A DNA stretch of 64,000 bases from Oscillatoria nigro-viridis PCC 7112 (lineage in GTDB: Bacteria > Cyanobacteriota > Cyanobacteriia > Cyanobacteriales > Microcoleaceae), in assembly GCF_000317475.1 (NCBI RefSeq), contig NC_019729.1:5470501-5534500 (forward strand). The letters are read 5' to 3'. Made by a program: the position numbers and the translations under genes. The notes under the pieces were generated by a model that did not search any database, was not told the origin of the DNA, and saw only the letters and a list, made by a program, of their open reading frames with translations. Shown piece by piece: positions 53,389 to 61,005 of the stretch (position 1 is its first letter; every line of letters begins with the position of its first letter).

Positions 53389-53585
53389 GGAACAGGCAAG
53401 ATGCCTGTGAAGCGAAGAGTGAATTTTCTTGTGGGAAGTTTCTTGTGGACTTCTGGGAACAGGCAAGATGCCTGTTCCACACAGAGTGAATTTTCTTGTG
53501 GGCTTCTGGGAACAGGCAAGATGCCTGTTCCACACAGAGTGAATTTTTTTGTGGGAGGTTTCTTGTGGGGTGGGCACGCCTGCCC
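53389..53585. repeat. Three palindromic GGAACAGGCAAGATGCCTGTTCC-type units
   Basis: GGAACAGGCAAGATGCCTGT occurs at about 53389, 53457 and 53511, each followed by GAGTGAATTTTCTTGTGGG-type spacer. The palindrome is that of the 10771-10982 copies. The array ends in GGGGTGGGCACGCCTGCCCC, and the TnpB element begins after it. Confidence 0.9.
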
Positions 53586-53705
53586 CTGACCAGAGAAATG
53601 GGTACAAGCCTCCCCCTTCTAGGGGGACTTTCAATGAAGATGTCTTCAGTGAGGAGTCTGAATAAACAACCTCCTATTTATTCAGAGTCGCTGTATAATG
53701 GTTAT

Positions 53706-54896
53706 ATGTTGAATCTAACCTACGAGTACAAGCTCATTCCCACCAACGCGCAACGCGAAACATTCGACCTGTGGCTGAACATCTGTCGCAAGGTCTATAA
53801 CTTTGCCCTGCGGGAACGGAAGGATTGGATCAATTCTCGCAAGTGTGATATCAACTCGTGCAGCATCAAACAGGAATACATCATCCCTGCCGATGCAGCG
53901 CGTCCAACCTTTGCGGGCCAATGCAAAACACTGGCATTGGCAAAGAAGTCAATCCCCGAATTGAAGCTCCCTCACACCCATGTCTTGCAGCAAGTGTTGC
54001 GCCAGTTAGAGGCGGCGTTTGTGGCCAGGTGGGATCGCGGACACGGCTTTCCTAGATTCAAAAAGCGGATGCGCTCATTTGTGTTTCCTCAATTGAATCT
54101 AGAATCTGTTAAGCGCTTTAATGGCATCCATTGGGTCAACTTGCCCAAGATTGGAAGCGTCAAAATGCACCTATCGCGCCCAATTCCTGAAGGCTTTGAG
54201 GTCAAGCAAATTCGCGTTGTGAAACGGGCATCTGGCTACTGGGCCATGCTCACTTTACAATGTGATGTCCAAGTGCCTCAAGTCTCGGCATCAGGGCATG
54301 GATTGGGGATTGATTTAGGGCTAGAACATTTTTTGGCAACGTCTGATGGTGAATTGATTGATAGACCTCGATTCTTTGTGGGTGGACAACGCAAGCTGAA
54401 ATCGCTGCAACGTCAACTGAAACGGAAGAAGAAAGGCTCTAGGAAATTTCGTCAGCTTCACCATCAAATTGCCAAACACCACGAGTACATCTCGAATTCT
54501 CGGAAAGACTTTCACTTTAAGACCGCTCATCATTTGTGCGATGGAGCCGAGACCGTCTTTGCCGAGGACTTGAATCTCAAAGCCATGTCAGCCGGGATGC
54601 TGTGTAAGCACACCCTAGATGCGGGGTTTGGGCAGTTTCTCAACATTTTGAGTCATATCTGCTTTAAGCGAGGTGTGTACTTCGCCAAGGTAGATGCTCA
54701 TGGTACTAGCCAGACCTGCCCCAAGTGCCAAACCCATACAGGTAAAAAGGAACTGTCTGAAAGGGTGCATAAATGTCAAACGTGTGGCTATGAAACGAAT
54801 CGAGATGTTGCAGCCGCGCAAGTGGTTTTGCAACGTGGATATACAGCGGTGGGGCACATCGCAGTGAATTTTGGGGAGGGCAAGCTACCTGAGTAG
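53706..54896 (+). CDS. tnpB: RNA-guided TnpB endonuclease of an IS605-type element
   Basis: This 396-residue TnpB protein (ATG 53706; upstream in-frame sequence is repeat-derived) starts MLNLTYEYKLIPTNAQRETFDLW, the family N-terminal signature. RuvC residues are in place: Asp203 in GIDLGLEHFLA, Glu287 in VFAEDLNLKAM, and Asp367 in TNRDVAAAQVVL. The zinc ribbon has CPKC and CQTC (SQTCPKCQTHTGKKELSERVHKCQTCGYE). It is apparently intact. TnpB is an RNA-guided DNA nuclease that uses the right-end transcript as guide and helps keep IS605 elements in place after excision. No tnpA is adjacent. Confidence 0.95.
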   Translation: MLNLTYEYKLIPTNAQRETFDLWLNICRKVYNFALRERKDWINSRKCDINSCSIKQEYIIPADAARPTFAGQCKTLALAKKSIPELKLPHTHVLQQVLRQLEAAFVARWDRGHGFPRFKKRMRSFVFPQLNLESVKRFNGIHWVNLPKIGSVKMHLSRPIPEGFEVKQIRVVKRASGYWAMLTLQCDVQVPQVSASGHGLGIDLGLEHFLATSDGELIDRPRFFVGGQRKLKSLQRQLKRKKKGSRKFRQLHHQIAKHHEYISNSRKDFHFKTAHHLCDGAETVFAEDLNLKAMSAGMLCKHTLDAGFGQFLNILSHICFKRGVYFAKVDAHGTSQTCPKCQTHTGKKELSERVHKCQTCGYETNRDVAAAQVVLQRGYTAVGHIAVNFGEGKLPE

Positions 54897-54944
54897 TCCC
54901 TATGAACCAAGAATCCCCTCGCCTTTAGGCAGGGGAGTTGTCAA
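54750..54944 (+). ncRNA. Probable omega (reRNA) guide RNA of the TnpB element
   Basis: In IS605-type elements the guide RNA scaffold overlaps the 3' end of tnpB and runs to the right end, with the guide taken from flanking DNA. Here the 3' half contains the hairpin CCCCTCGCCTTTAGGCAGGGG (54915-54935). The guide would be the first bases after 54944, namely ATCAACCTGGGAGTTGG, inside the mnmA 3' end. The 5' boundary is approximate. Confidence 0.5.
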
Positions 54945-54945
54945 A

Positions 54946-56037
54946 TCAACCTGGGAGTTGGTTTCTTTTGATGATGCCGCCACCCAACAGCACGTCTCCG
55001 TCATACCAAACAGCCGCTTGTCCGGGGGTAATGCTCAACTGCGGTTCGTCAAAAATCAACTTAACTCTTGTAGCGCCAGCTTTTTCCTCTGCTTGGGAGG
55101 GCTCCACAGGAATAATTGTAGCCGGGACGGGGTGCGATCGATAGCGAATCTGTACCTGAGCCCGAATCGGAGCCGTGGGCGCAGCCACAGAAACCCAATT
55201 CACTTTCTCGACTGTACACTCAGATTCTACTGCCAACTGCCGATCGCCCACAACTACCCGATTGCCAGCAGCATCGAGTTCAATCACGTACAGCGGTTCC
55301 GGTGCAGCAATTCCGAGTCCCTTCCGCTGGCCGATGGTGTAGTGGTGCACGCCGTCGTGCTGTCCGAGCACCCGCCCTGACTTGTCCACAATGTCACCCT
55401 TTTGCGGCGCAATGTACTTATCCAGAAAAGCCCGCATCGAACCGTTACTTTCCACCAAGCACAAATCCTGACTTTCCGGCTTATCAGCAGTTTTCAAGCC
55501 AAATTCCGCCGCAATTCTGCGAGTTTCTGTCTTGGTAATTTCCCCCAAAGGAAATTCCGTACCCGCCAACAAATCCTGTGTTAGATCGTACAGGAAATAA
55601 GACTGATCTTTCGCAGGGTCGATCGCCCGCAGCAACTGATAGCGACCCGTCTCAGCATCGTAACTAATCCGAGCGTAGTGCCCTGTAGCGATTTTTTCAA
55701 TTCCGAGTTCTTCGCGAGCATACTTGAGCATCGGGCCGAACTTCACAGTTTTATTGCACTGCGAACAAGGCAGAGGCGTAACTCCTGCACTGTAACCCTC
55801 CACCAAATAATCGATAATACTTGCCTGAAAGACCTCGCGGCTGTCAACAATGTGGTGGGGAACGCCCAAATCTTCGCAAATTTTAGCGGCATCGACCATT
55901 CCCTCAGAGCAGCACTGACCTTTGCCCTTCATCAACCACAGCGTTAAACCCACCACTTCATATCCCTGATGGTGTAAAATTGCGGCTGCTGCGGAACTAT
56001 CGACCCCGCCGGAGAGGCCTACAACAATCTTGTTCAT
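54946..56037 (-). CDS. mnmA: tRNA-specific 2-thiouridylase MnmA
   Basis: MnmA makes the 2-thio group of U34 in tRNAs for Lys, Glu and Gln. The 363-residue length is normal. Seen: PP-loop GLSGGVDSS (8-16), substrate and tRNA regions GHYARI and AKDQSYFLY, catalytic Cys in PLPCSQCNKTVKFG (about 105) and the acceptor Cys in ESQDLCLVE (about 200), GQRKGLGI near 240, and the C-terminal beta-barrel PGQAAVWYDGDVLLGGGII. The last residues (KRNQLPG) and the stop at 54946 lie right at the right end of the TnpB element, so the natural terminator may be disturbed. ATG 56037 is the family start. Divergent from nnr. Confidence 0.97.
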   Translation of the reverse strand: MNKIVVGLSGGVDSSAAAAILHHQGYEVVGLTLWLMKGKGQCCSEGMVDAAKICEDLGVPHHIVDSREVFQASIIDYLVEGYSAGVTPLPCSQCNKTVKFGPMLKYAREELGIEKIATGHYARISYDAETGRYQLLRAIDPAKDQSYFLYDLTQDLLAGTEFPLGEITKTETRRIAAEFGLKTADKPESQDLCLVESNGSMRAFLDKYIAPQKGDIVDKSGRVLGQHDGVHHYTIGQRKGLGIAAPEPLYVIELDAAGNRVVVGDRQLAVESECTVEKVNWVSVAAPTAPIRAQVQIRYRSHPVPATIIPVEPSQAEEKAGATRVKLIFDEPQLSITPGQAAVWYDGDVLLGGGIIKRNQLPG

Positions 56038-56151
56038 GGTTGGGGAGAAATTGCTATTTTACTGTTACTTCGTTCGATCGAGCTAATTTATTATACCACA
56101 AAGATACTACAACTTGCCACTGCTGCTGTTAGCTGAAATTTTAGCACTAAT

Positions 56152-57804
56152 ATGACTATTCAAAAATTTGTTGTCACCGCCGACCAAATGCGGCAAATAG
56201 AAACCAGAATCTTTGCTGCTGGAATGCCAGTCGCAGCTTTAATGGAAAAAGTCGCGCTCCTGATTGCTAGACGCATTCAGCAGCTTTTGAAAGCGGAAGG
56301 AAGTTCGGCAACTAGCAGTGTACGGGATTTAACGGACAGAAGGAAAAGGGAAGAAGGGAAAAATCTTGTTAATTCTCAATTGCCAGTTATCGGCGTATTG
56401 GTTGGGCCGGGACACAACGGCGGCGATGCTTTGGTTGTTGCCCGCGAATTGCACTTTCAAGGGTTCCAAGTAGTTATTTACTGCCCGTTTTCTAAACTCA
56501 AAGAACTCACACAAAATCACGCTGATTATGCGCGTTCTTTAAAGATTCCATTTGTTGACAAAATTGAACTGCTGAAAAACTGCTATTTGCTCGTAGATGG
56601 TTTATTTGGCTTTGGATTAGAACGAGAAATCACCAACGCTACGGCCGCAGCTATTGACGAAATAAACAATTTAAATATACCTATTTTAAGTATAGACATT
56701 CCCTCGGGAATTCATACAGATACCGGAGAAGTTTTGGGGACAGCAATTCGGGCAAAACATACATTATGTTTGGGTTTGTGGAAAATGGCATTTCTGCAAG
56801 ATAGAGCGTTAGAATATATCGGGAGTTCTGAATTAATAGACTTTGATATTCCCGCAGCAGATATTGCAGCAATATTGGGCGAAACGCCAGCAATACAACG
56901 CATTACAAAAGCATCGGCAACTCAGCATTTGCCGTTACCCCGATCGCCAATTTCGCACAAATATACCAACGGTCACATACTAATTATTGCAGGTTCCCGC
57001 CGCTACAGCGGAGCCGCAATTTTGTCTGCATTGGGAGCAAGAGCCAGCGGTGTCGGAATGCTGTCAATTGCCGTTCCCGAGTCGATTAAACCGATGTTGA
57101 GCAGTCAGTTGCCAGAGGCGTTAGTTATAGGATGTCCCGAAACCCAAAGCGGTGCAATTAGCGAGTTGCCAGTAGCAATTGATTTGGGCCTCTATGATGC
57201 GATCGCCGCAGGGCCAGGTCTGACATTGGAAGCGGCAATAGCTGTAGAATCTGTACTGGAGAGCGATCGACCTCTGGTGTTAGATGCTGACGGTTTAAAT
57301 ATCCTCGCTCAACTCGGCACAGTCCCGATTTTGTCCGAACGCTGTGCACTGACAATTATCACGCCTCACCCGGGGGAATTCAAGCGTTTATTTCCCGAAT
57401 TAGCCGACGAAACCGGCGACGATCGAATTGCCGCCACTCAAGCAGCAGCTCAGCTTTGCGGTGCAGCGGTATTGCTCAAAGGAGCCAGAGTGTGCATAAG
57501 TTGGAAAGATGAGGGCGATTCCCTACGGGATAGCTACGGTTCACGTACCATCACCTACCTCAATCCCGAAAGCACCCCAGCCCTCGCCAGAGGCGGCAGC
57601 GGCGACGTTCTCACCGGCTTGTTAGGGGGACTGTTAGCAACTGCGATCGCCCGCAAATCCCCCCCCCAATCAGTCGCTGCAACAGCAGCTTGGTGGCACG
57701 CTCAAGCCGGAATCATGGCTGCCAAAGAACGGACAGAATTAGGAGTAGATGCCTTTACTTTGACACAGTATTTAATTGCAGCTTTGCGAGAGTTTGCTAA
57801 GTAA
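56152..57804 (+). CDS. nnr: Bifunctional NAD(P)H-hydrate epimerase/dehydratase
   Basis: This 550-residue enzyme repairs hydrated NADH and NADPH. The N-terminal YjeF_N epimerase part (about 1-215) has DQMRQIETRIFAAGMPVAALMEKVA, VLVGPGHNGGDALVVARELH and SIDIPSGIHTDTGEVLG. The C-terminal ribokinase-like ADP-dependent dehydratase part (about 260-545) has HILIIAGSRRYSGAAIL, PLVLDADGLNI, ITPHPGEFKRLFP and the catalytic GGSGDVLTGLLGGLLA. Two repeat-derived insertions are seen: residues about 54-76 (SVRDLTDRRKREEGK) and about 455-466 (GDSLRDSYGSR, the palindrome also in the phosphatase gene). Both are in frame; the folds look intact. ATG 56152. Its 3' end (57599 on) is duplicated downstream. Confidence 0.93.
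   Translation: MTIQKFVVTADQMRQIETRIFAAGMPVAALMEKVALLIARRIQQLLKAEGSSATSSVRDLTDRRKREEGKNLVNSQLPVIGVLVGPGHNGGDALVVARELHFQGFQVVIYCPFSKLKELTQNHADYARSLKIPFVDKIELLKNCYLLVDGLFGFGLEREITNATAAAIDEINNLNIPILSIDIPSGIHTDTGEVLGTAIRAKHTLCLGLWKMAFLQDRALEYIGSSELIDFDIPAADIAAILGETPAIQRITKASATQHLPLPRSPISHKYTNGHILIIAGSRRYSGAAILSALGARASGVGMLSIAVPESIKPMLSSQLPEALVIGCPETQSGAISELPVAIDLGLYDAIAAGPGLTLEAAIAVESVLESDRPLVLDADGLNILAQLGTVPILSERCALTIITPHPGEFKRLFPELADETGDDRIAATQAAAQLCGAAVLLKGARVCISWKDEGDSLRDSYGSRTITYLNPESTPALARGGSGDVLTGLLGGLLATAIARKSPPQSVAATAAWWHAQAGIMAAKERTELGVDAFTLTQYLIAALREFAK
57515..57546. repeat. Palindromic repeat GCGATTCCCTACGGGATAGCTAC in nnr
   Basis: GCGATTCCCTACGGGATAGCTACGGTTCACGT is translated as part of nnr (residues about 455-466). 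It is the element of 50194-50220 with one or two base changes (GGTTCACG instead of GCTTCACG). Related fragments occur at about 24192-24214 and 60018-60040. Confidence 0.8.
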
Positions 57805-57814
57805 ACAATCAACA

Positions 57815-57903
57815 TGAGTTGGTAGGGCGCGTACCCCGCATCTTTGTATTTGGTAGGTGTGCACCGCGCACCTTGGCATTTTGTAGGGTGTGCACCGCGC
57901 ACC
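57815..57903. repeat. TGTGCACCGCGCACC palindrome repeats after nnr
   Basis: GTAGGG-GTGTGCACCGCGCACC-type words recur two to three times between nnr and the first peptidoglycan-binding gene. A related copy lies at 22523-22545. In the same gap, 57976-58031 repeats AGTGACACTCAAATGAGTGACACTC, which could be a regulatory motif of the gene that follows because a similar run precedes its paralogue (58980-59043). Confidence 0.7.
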
Positions 57904-58103
57904 TAGCCCCTTCGTTTGTATTGACAACGGAAGTCCTCATCAAGATATTACAACTTGCATTCCTTACGACAAACCAACGGGTAACTCAAACGAGTGACAC
58001 TCAAATGAGTGACACTCCAAAAAGTGACTGTCCATTCACAAATCCCACCAGTTATACCTGAAATATCAAAGACCAAAACTTAAATATTGAGAGGAACTAC
58101 ATT

Positions 58104-58637
58104 ATGTACACCGAAGAAAGAAGCTTAAACAATGAAACTACGGCTCTCGTCGCCGATACTACTGCTCAATCAAGTCTTGCATTTGCTGAAACCACTGCCA
58201 TCAACAAACCCACTTTACAAAGGGGTTCAACAGGTCAAGCTGTCAAAGAACTACAACAGCTTCTATATCATTGGGGTTATTATTTTGGCCCGATTGACGG
58301 TATCTTCGACATCGAAGTTGAAAACGCCGTCAAACGCTATCAACACCGCGTCTTTTTACGTGAAGATGGGATTGTCGGCCCTCTCACCTGGCAAGCACTA
58401 TACTCTGGTGCACCCGTGAATATGCCGATTCTGATGGAAGGTAGTTCAGATAATGCTGTGAAAATTGTCCAGAATGTCTTGAAATTGAATGGATACTATA
58501 GGGGTTTTGTTGACGGATTCTTCGGGCGAATGACAAAAGTAGCAGTGATACAATTCCAAACGGCTAAGGGTTTATTACCAGCCGATGGAATTGTCGGGCC
58601 GAAAACTTGGCACGCTCTGAGCAAGTTACCGCATTAA
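58104..58637 (+). CDS. Peptidoglycan-binding-domain protein, copy 1
   Basis: This 177-residue protein has a short N-terminal part and two PG_binding_1 repeats: about residues 39-105 (LQRGSTGQAVKELQQLLYHWGYYFGPIDGIFDIEVENAVKRYQHR, then DGIVGPLTWQALY) and about 113-175 (GSSDNAVKIVQNVLKLNGYYRGFVDGFFGRMTKVAVIQFQ, then DGIVGPKTWHAL). Such domains bind peptidoglycan or other glycans, but no signal peptide is seen. ATG 58104 has GAGAGGAAC upstream. It is duplicated, with the 3' end of nnr, as copy 2 at 59124. Confidence 0.92.
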   Translation: MYTEERSLNNETTALVADTTAQSSLAFAETTAINKPTLQRGSTGQAVKELQQLLYHWGYYFGPIDGIFDIEVENAVKRYQHRVFLREDGIVGPLTWQALYSGAPVNMPILMEGSSDNAVKIVQNVLKLNGYYRGFVDGFFGRMTKVAVIQFQTAKGLLPADGIVGPKTWHALSKLPH

Positions 58638-58754
58638 TAACGCTTAAAATCCCGCTCGGTAGGTAGGGACATAGCATTGCTATGTCCTATTTCGCTTTGA
58701 TGGGAAGGGCGAGCGCAAATTCTGTTCCCCTTCCCGGCGATGAAAAACATTAGA

Positions 58755-58961
58755 GCGACGTTCTCACAGGCCTATTGGGGGTGTCTTAGCAACAGCAATC
58801 GCCCGCAAGTACCCCCACAATTAGTGGTAACCACAGCAGTTTGGTGGCACGCTCAAGCCGGAATTATGGCTGCTCAAGAACCCACGGAGTTAGGAGTAGA
58901 TGCCTTTACTTTGACAGAGTATTTAATTCCAGCTTTGCGAGAATTTAACCCCTGTATTTAA
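58755..58961 (+). pseudogene. Duplicated 3' fragment of nnr
   Basis: GCGACGTTCTCAC to the stop at 58961 is a diverged copy of nnr 57602-57804: VWWHAQAGIMAAQEPTELGVDAFTLTEYLIPALREF versus AWWHAQAGIMAAKERTELGVDAFTLTQYLIAALREF. The 5' part of the enzyme is missing and the first ten or so residues are out of register, so it is non-functional. It marks the start of a tandem duplication that continues through the second peptidoglycan-binding gene. Confidence 0.9.
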
Positions 58962-59123
58962 GTAGTTATACTTAAGTTAAATGAGTGACAAGCTAATGAG
59001 TGACACTCAAATGTGGTAGCACATAAAAGTGTCACTATAAAAAGGGACTGTGCAACCACAAAACCTATTAGTTATACCTGAAATATCAAATGCAAACACT
59101 CGAATACAGAGAGGATTTCGATC

Positions 59124-59654
59124 GTGTATACAGAAGAAAAAAACCCCAACAATGAAGCTATGGCTCTCGTCGCCGATACTAATTCTCAGTCAAATATAGC
59201 ATTTGCTGAAGCGTCTGGACTGAACAAACCCACTGTACGGCGCGGTTCCACCGGTCAAGCTGTCAAGGAAGTACAACAGCTTCTATATCATTGGGGTTAT
59301 TATTTTGGCCCGATTGACGGTATCTTCGGCATCGAAGTTGAAAACGCCGTCAAACGCTATCAACACCGCGTCTTTTTAAAAGAAGATGGGATTGTCGGCC
59401 CTCTCACTTGGGAAGCACTATACTCTGGTGCACCTGTGAATATGCCGGTACTCATGAAGGGCAGTTCTGGTAATCCTGTTAAAATTGTTCAGAATGTCTT
59501 GAAAATCAATGGATACTATTTCGGCTCCATTGACGGATTCTTCGGGCCGATGACAGATGTAGCAGTGCGACAATTGCAAATTAACAAGGCTTTACCCCAA
59601 GATGGAATTGTCGGCTATAGAACTTGGCACGCCCTCAGCAAGTTACCGCACTAA
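59124..59654 (+). CDS. Peptidoglycan-binding-domain protein, copy 2
   Basis: This 176-residue paralogue of the protein at 58104 starts with GTG (context GAGAGGATTTCGATCGTG). It has the same two PG_binding_1 repeats, with substitutions mostly in the N-terminus and the second repeat (QINKALPQDGIVGYRTWHALSKLPH). The first repeat is almost identical to copy 1, including base by base over about 59278-59420. This points to a duplication with some conversion or selection. No signal peptide is visible. The role is unknown, as for copy 1. Confidence 0.9.
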   Translation: MYTEEKNPNNEAMALVADTNSQSNIAFAEASGLNKPTVRRGSTGQAVKEVQQLLYHWGYYFGPIDGIFGIEVENAVKRYQHRVFLKEDGIVGPLTWEALYSGAPVNMPVLMKGSSGNPVKIVQNVLKINGYYFGSIDGFFGPMTDVAVRQLQINKALPQDGIVGYRTWHALSKLPH

Positions 59655-59699
59655 TGACGGGTTGGATTCATATAAATTGTGCTTGTACGAGCGAAATGA

Positions 59700-59728
59700 T
59701 TGTTGACTGTTGACTGTTGACTGTTGAC
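59700..59728. repeat. TTGACTG heptanucleotide tandem repeat, second locus
   Basis: Three to four copies of GTTGACT, as at 8401-8440. Within the 59655-60309 gap, which otherwise contains the MITE below and a GGGATAGCTTCGCTTCACG fragment (60018-60040), there is no gene. Confidence 0.88.
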
Positions 59729-59846
59729 TCGATTTTATTATTCTGATGCAACCGAAAACGATATCACTTTCAGTGATGGCAAAAAATCGGTAGCTCAATT
59801 AGGGATTTAGGCTTTGCCTAAGTCCCTAATTATCGTTAAGGGTAAG

Positions 59847-59980
59847 GGGAGCATCTCATATTTGTAAAAACACTGATTCTGGCTCCTGACTTCTGACTTC
59901 TGACTCTTTTCTCCTGGCTTCTGACTCCTGACTCCTAACTCCTATTTCTAGCGGAGGGCTGCTTTCATTGAGATGCTCCC
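59847..59980. mobile_element. MITE-like element, family B, copy 2, with 8-bp target duplication
   Basis: The inverted ends GGGAGCATCTC (59847-59857) and GAGATGCTCCC (59970-59980) are a perfect 11-bp match. The flanks AGGGTAAG (59839-59846) and AGGGTAAG (59981-59988) are a direct duplication. The interior carries TTCTGACTTCTGACTC and CTCCTGACTCC repeats and CATATTTGTAAAAACACT, shared inverted with the copy at 24423-24516. 134 bp, no coding capacity. Confidence 0.92.
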
Positions 59981-60309
59981 AGGGTAAGGCAGCGCGCGGG
60001 AAGGGCGATTAAGAGCGGGATAGCTTCGCTTCACGCAAATTCTGTTACCGTTCTCGGCGATGAAAATATTCTTAACTTTGCCGTGTTTTTTTGTTAGTAT
60101 ATCCTACAATATTGGGAGTCACAATCCGGTTTATTTCCCTTCTGATTTAGTTGTAAATAGTTGCACTCATAAAGTTATTATTCCGATACTTACCTAACAA
60201 GACTTAGGCATGGGGGCTTATTCCCGGTTTGTAGGAATAATTCGAGGTTTAGTAACGAGAAATCTAGGAATTAACCGGGTTTTTAAGCCAAGCGCACGCA
60301 AGTCCCGAA

Positions 60310-60789
60310 CTAGCCTTTGATGAATTTTTCTAATTTGTGAGCCATTTTCTCGACAATTCCCTCTGAAGTATCTGCAGCCGATGATTCAGCTTCAATACGC
60401 TTGACCGCATCCTCTGAAAGATTCAGCAACTGCACTAATTTTTGATAAGCTGCGGCTTCTTCAGCGTTAATTTTTGGTTCGTCGGGAGTACGAGAACTAG
60501 AGGAAATCACTTCATAGCCGAGTTGCAAGACTAATTCCTTTTCATCTTGAGTTTCTAGTTGACCGATCAACTCGTCAAGGGGGATATTTTGCATGATGTA
60601 ATCCCGCAGTTCTTGTTGCATTTGTTGTCCGTCGGTATCTGGGGCAAACAAACGACAAAAGCGATCGAGCATTAAATTAACTTCTTCTGTGGCGAGTTCG
60701 CCGTCCGCCCAGGCCATAGAAGCAACAATTCTCAGCAGATTCATTTGGCGGGGCGTAATTGATGGAGGAGGTGGGGTTTGCATAATCAA
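60310..60789 (-). CDS. TerB-like protein
   Basis: This 159-residue protein has a TerB/DjlA-N pattern: MNLLRIVASMAWADGELATEEVNLMLDRFCRLF (the M-A-x-A-D-G-x-x-x-x-E-E signature) followed by a second helical half with LIGQLETQDEKELVLQLGYEV and EAAAYQKLVQLLNLS. TerB-type domains are helical bundles with metal-binding aspartates, linked to tellurite resistance and membrane-associated stress complexes; the cyanobacterial single-domain proteins have no defined role. The true start is probably ATG 60783. It is isolated between repeat-rich spacers. Confidence 0.85.
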   Translation of the reverse strand: MIMQTPPPPSITPRQMNLLRIVASMAWADGELATEEVNLMLDRFCRLFAPDTDGQQMQQELRDYIMQNIPLDELIGQLETQDEKELVLQLGYEVISSSSRTPDEPKINAEEAAAYQKLVQLLNLSEDAVKRIEAESSAADTSEGIVEKMAHKLEKFIKG

Positions 60790-61005
60790 AATTGGTAATT
60801 GGTAATATTAATTCCGGTGCAACCGGAATTATTGTTGACTGTTGACTGTTAACTCGGGGTCGAAAAACTGACGGGGTAGTTGAGTATTGACGGGCGATTC
60901 AATTTTACCAGGAGAATGCTAGCGGAATTGGGAATTGGGAATTGGGAATTGAGAATTGAGCTTAATTTCTTCTTGTCTTTTCTTTCCGGTTCCCCTTCCT
61001 TTATC

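Larger units (their letters stand above)
53590..54944 (+). mobile_element. IS605-type element with tnpB only (no tnpA)
   Basis: The right end is recognised by the hairpin GAATCCCCTCGCCTTTAGGCAGGGGAGTTGTCAA (54911-54944), a typical cyanobacterial IS200/IS605 terminus. The left end is less clear and probably lies within 53590-53640 (CTCCCCCTTCTAGGGGGACTTTCAATG). There is no Y1 transposase gene, so the element would need TnpA in trans. It abuts the 3' end of mnmA: the right hairpin ends 2 bases before the mnmA stop. Confidence 0.8.
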
